A DNA stretch of 64,000 bases. Source: an uncultured Verrucomicrobia subdivision 3 bacterium (lineage in GTDB: Bacteria; Verrucomicrobiota; Verrucomicrobiia; Limisphaerales; UBA11358). The stretch spans positions 28,322 to 92,321 of the forward strand of contig CAIPKV010000028.1 of assembly GCA_903865745.1 (NCBI GenBank). Direction: 5' to 3'. The notes below the pieces were generated by a model, which did no database searches, had not been told where the DNA came from, and saw only the letters and a list, made by a program, of their open reading frames with translations. Positions 62,296 through 64,000 of this stretch are shown piece after piece (the first letter of the stretch is position 1; each line of letters opens with the position of its first letter). Both the position numbers and the translations under genes were made by a program.

Positions 62296-63693
62296 TTATT
62301 TGGTTTCCTTGGCCAATTCCGGCTCGATGCCCAGCTTGTGCTGCATGTCTTCGAGAGAAATACCCTTGGTTTCCGGCACCATGGTCTTCACCCAGACGAG
62401 TTGCAGCACCATCATGAAACAGAAAAATAGAAAAATATATCCGGCCCGCTGCGGCTGCTCGTTCGCGCCGGAGATCTTCACCATCATCGGGAACACCGTC
62501 GTGAGCAATGCGGCAAAAACCCAGTGCGTGGTGCTGCCCAGCGTCTGTCCTTGGGCGCGATGGCGGTTCGGGAAAATCTCCGAAATGAGCACCCAAATCA
62601 CCGCGCCCTGTCCCACAGCATGCGCGGCGATGAACGCAAAGATGCACGCCGGCACAATGGAATAATGCTGCGTGAAAAAAGCCCACGCCGTCAGTCCCAA
62701 CGACGCGATGTAGCCGAACGATCCGATGTAGAGCAGCGTGCGGCGACCGAGCCGGTCAATCAGCCATAGGCCCACGAAGGTGAAAATCAAGTTGGTGATG
62801 CCGATGCCGACGGATTGTAGTAGCGCTGCTTTCTCACCCAGTCCCGTCAGTTCGAAAATGCGCGGCGCGAAGTAGAGGATGGCGTTGATGCCGGAAAGCT
62901 GGTTGAAGAACGCCACCAGAAATGCGAGGAAAATCGGGATGCGCAAGCGCCAGGTCCAGAAGTGGGAAGCCACGGTGTTTTCGGCCTTGGCCGCCGCCAT
63001 CAATTCATCCGCGTGAGCTTCGAGCTGGGCCGGCGGCAATTCGGGTTCAATCAATTTCAACACCGCCAGGCCGGCGGCGCGGTCGCCCTTGCGACTGAGC
63101 AACCAGCGCGGACTTTCCGGCAGGCCGAAGCACATCACCGCATAAATAACCGAGGGAACCGCCGCGATGCCCAGCATCCAACGCCAAGTATCCATGCCGC
63201 CGATCTTGGCTACTTCGCCACCAAGCTTGGCAATCACCGCGTTGGAAAGAAAGGCGACGACGATGCCGAAGACGATGTTGAACTGGAACATGCCCGCCAG
63301 CCGGCCACGATATGCTGGCGGCGCGATTTCCGAAATGTAAAGCGGCGCGGCCACCGTGGAGATGCCGATGCCGATGCCGCCGATGACGCGGGCGGCGATG
63401 AACATGCCCACGCCGTTGGTAAACGCGCAGCCGAACGCCGAGAGCACATAGAGAACCCCGATGAAGAGCAGCGTGGGCTTGCGGCCAAACTTGTCGGTCG
63501 GCCAGCCGCCGAGCAGCGAACCGAGCACGGTGCCGTAGAGCGCGGAAGCCATCGCCAAGCCGTGGATGCCCGCGCTCAAGCCCCAAAGCGCCTGAATTTT
63601 TTGTTCCGCGCCGGAGATGACGACGGTGTCAAAGCCGAACAGGAATCCGGCCAGGGCCGAGGTGATGGACCAGAAGAAGATGCGTGTTTTCAT
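62296..63693 (-). CDS. sugar porter, MFS family
   Basis: A 465-residue inner-membrane protein with twelve hydrophobic segments. Sugar-porter signatures are GFLFGFDTVVISGA, GGWPTDKFGRKPTLL, RVIGGIGIGISTVAAPLYISEIAPPAYRGRL, PESPRWLL, NQLSGINAILYFAPRIF and WVLISEIFPNRHRAQGQ. It probably carries fructose or a short fructan product with a proton. It opens the fructan run as far as the window shows. Its start is 44 bp from a palindrome TTGATATCAA (listed). Confidence 0.93.
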   Translation of the reverse strand: MKTRIFFWSITSALAGFLFGFDTVVISGAEQKIQALWGLSAGIHGLAMASALYGTVLGSLLGGWPTDKFGRKPTLLFIGVLYVLSAFGCAFTNGVGMFIAARVIGGIGIGISTVAAPLYISEIAPPAYRGRLAGMFQFNIVFGIVVAFLSNAVIAKLGGEVAKIGGMDTWRWMLGIAAVPSVIYAVMCFGLPESPRWLLSRKGDRAAGLAVLKLIEPELPPAQLEAHADELMAAAKAENTVASHFWTWRLRIPIFLAFLVAFFNQLSGINAILYFAPRIFELTGLGEKAALLQSVGIGITNLIFTFVGLWLIDRLGRRTLLYIGSFGYIASLGLTAWAFFTQHYSIVPACIFAFIAAHAVGQGAVIWVLISEIFPNRHRAQGQTLGSTTHWVFAALLTTVFPMMVKISGANEQPQRAGYIFLFFCFMMVLQLVWVKTMVPETKGISLEDMQHKLGIEPELAKETK

Positions 63694-63736
63694 TGGTTTC
63701 GAGGTGTGTTGGTGTTGGTTTTGATTGTGTTGTTTA

Positions 63737-63746
63737 TTGATATCAA
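63737..63746 (-). promoter_or_regulatory. TTGATATCAA palindrome before the sugar-porter gene
   Basis: A perfect 10-bp palindrome in the gap between the partial upstream gene and the porter start. It could be an operator. A single copy gives weak support. Confidence 0.25.
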
Positions 63747-63875
63747 CAAGGATTATTTAACCGCTGATGGGCACGGATACCAAAGACTTAAAAGGCGGCA
63801 GCCCAAACGCAACCCAGTGCAGGATTGTTTTAATAGAAGCGCGTCTTTTCATTTGGTTTATTTTCCTTTTTGGTT

Positions 63876-64000
63876 TTATTTTTCAGTTTGCTTTCTCAAT
63901 CCATCCGCCGGCGACACCTTCACCGGGGTTTCCATTCTCGGCCCTTGATTTTCCCGGGCAATGTCGTTGCCGGCGATGACCGCTCGCGAGCAATTCAGCA
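63876..64000 (-). CDS. 3' end of an unidentified minus-strand gene
   Basis: A frame enters at the right edge and ends at the TAA at 63876-63878 (about 41 codons). Visible residues include NCSRAVIAGNDIARENQGPR, METPVKVSPADGLRKQ. No family can be named. It would be the next member of, or neighbour to, the fructan cluster, 182 bp from the porter. Confidence 0.45.
   Translation of the reverse strand, partial: LNCSRAVIAGNDIARENQGPRMETPVKVSPADGLRKQTEK

Overview
The window looks like chromosome from a soil or freshwater verrucomicrobium, probably in the Pedosphaera/Limisphaera neighbourhood. This is inferred from gene content, not from a search. The clues are giant secreted proteins built from autotransporter-associated beta-strand repeats, a prepilin-type protein with an [16 protein letters not shown] leader, a propeller-type sensor kinase beside glycoside hydrolases, LL-diaminopimelate aminotransferase (DapL), a DUF362/ferredoxin/aldo-keto reductase operon, and many sugar-active secreted enzymes.

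Layout. 0-1.4 kb: an exbB-exbD-(tonB-like) operon on the minus strand, cut by the window edge. 1.5-5.5 kb: plus-strand Nudix protein, large membrane protein, hpt and nupC. 5.5-6.3 kb: no gene, but a 42-bp-period array and a long hairpin. 6.3-9.8 kb: aldo/keto reductase (minus), dapL and a secreted protein (plus). 9.9-13 kb: larB-larC-larE for the nickel-pincer cofactor. 13-18.9 kb: minus-strand rhamnosidase, pseudouridine synthase and a btaA/btaB pair for betaine lipid. 18.9-19.5 kb: a 21-bp-period array. 19.5-24.8 kb: minus-strand redox operon. 24.8-25.4 kb: a second 21-bp-period array. 25.4-30.7 kb: housekeeping genes (RlmI-type methyltransferase, CBS protein, def, parB, cvfB-like). 30.7-32.5 kb: a patchwork of small ORFs, a REP-like element, two HTH genes between direct repeats, a tRNA 3' fragment and an IS3-type transposase scrap. 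32.5-51.4 kb: three very large repeat proteins, a prepilin-type protein and a sialate-esterase-like enzyme. 51.6-64 kb: a response regulator, a propeller sensor kinase and a fructan-type utilisation cluster (two GH32 proteins, a PfkB kinase, a DUF2961/GH172 protein, a sugar porter).

How the parts may work together. The kinase/regulator pair lies between the fructan cluster and the giant surface proteins. An 18-bp dyad (TACGCAT-AAAG-ATGTGTA and variants) occurs 66-79 bp upstream of each of the three giant genes, and again at the kinase stop just before the response regulator. This suggests one NarL/LuxR-type regulon joining sugar sensing to surface-protein production.

The most unusual structure is a set of three intergenic arrays with unrelated sequences. 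All have an exact period of 21 bp or 42 bp and a short dyad in each unit. Other points to check are an ExbB/ExbD pair lacking the usual proton-path residues, a GH32 protein lacking its acid/base glutamate, and a palindromic element inserted in frame in larE.
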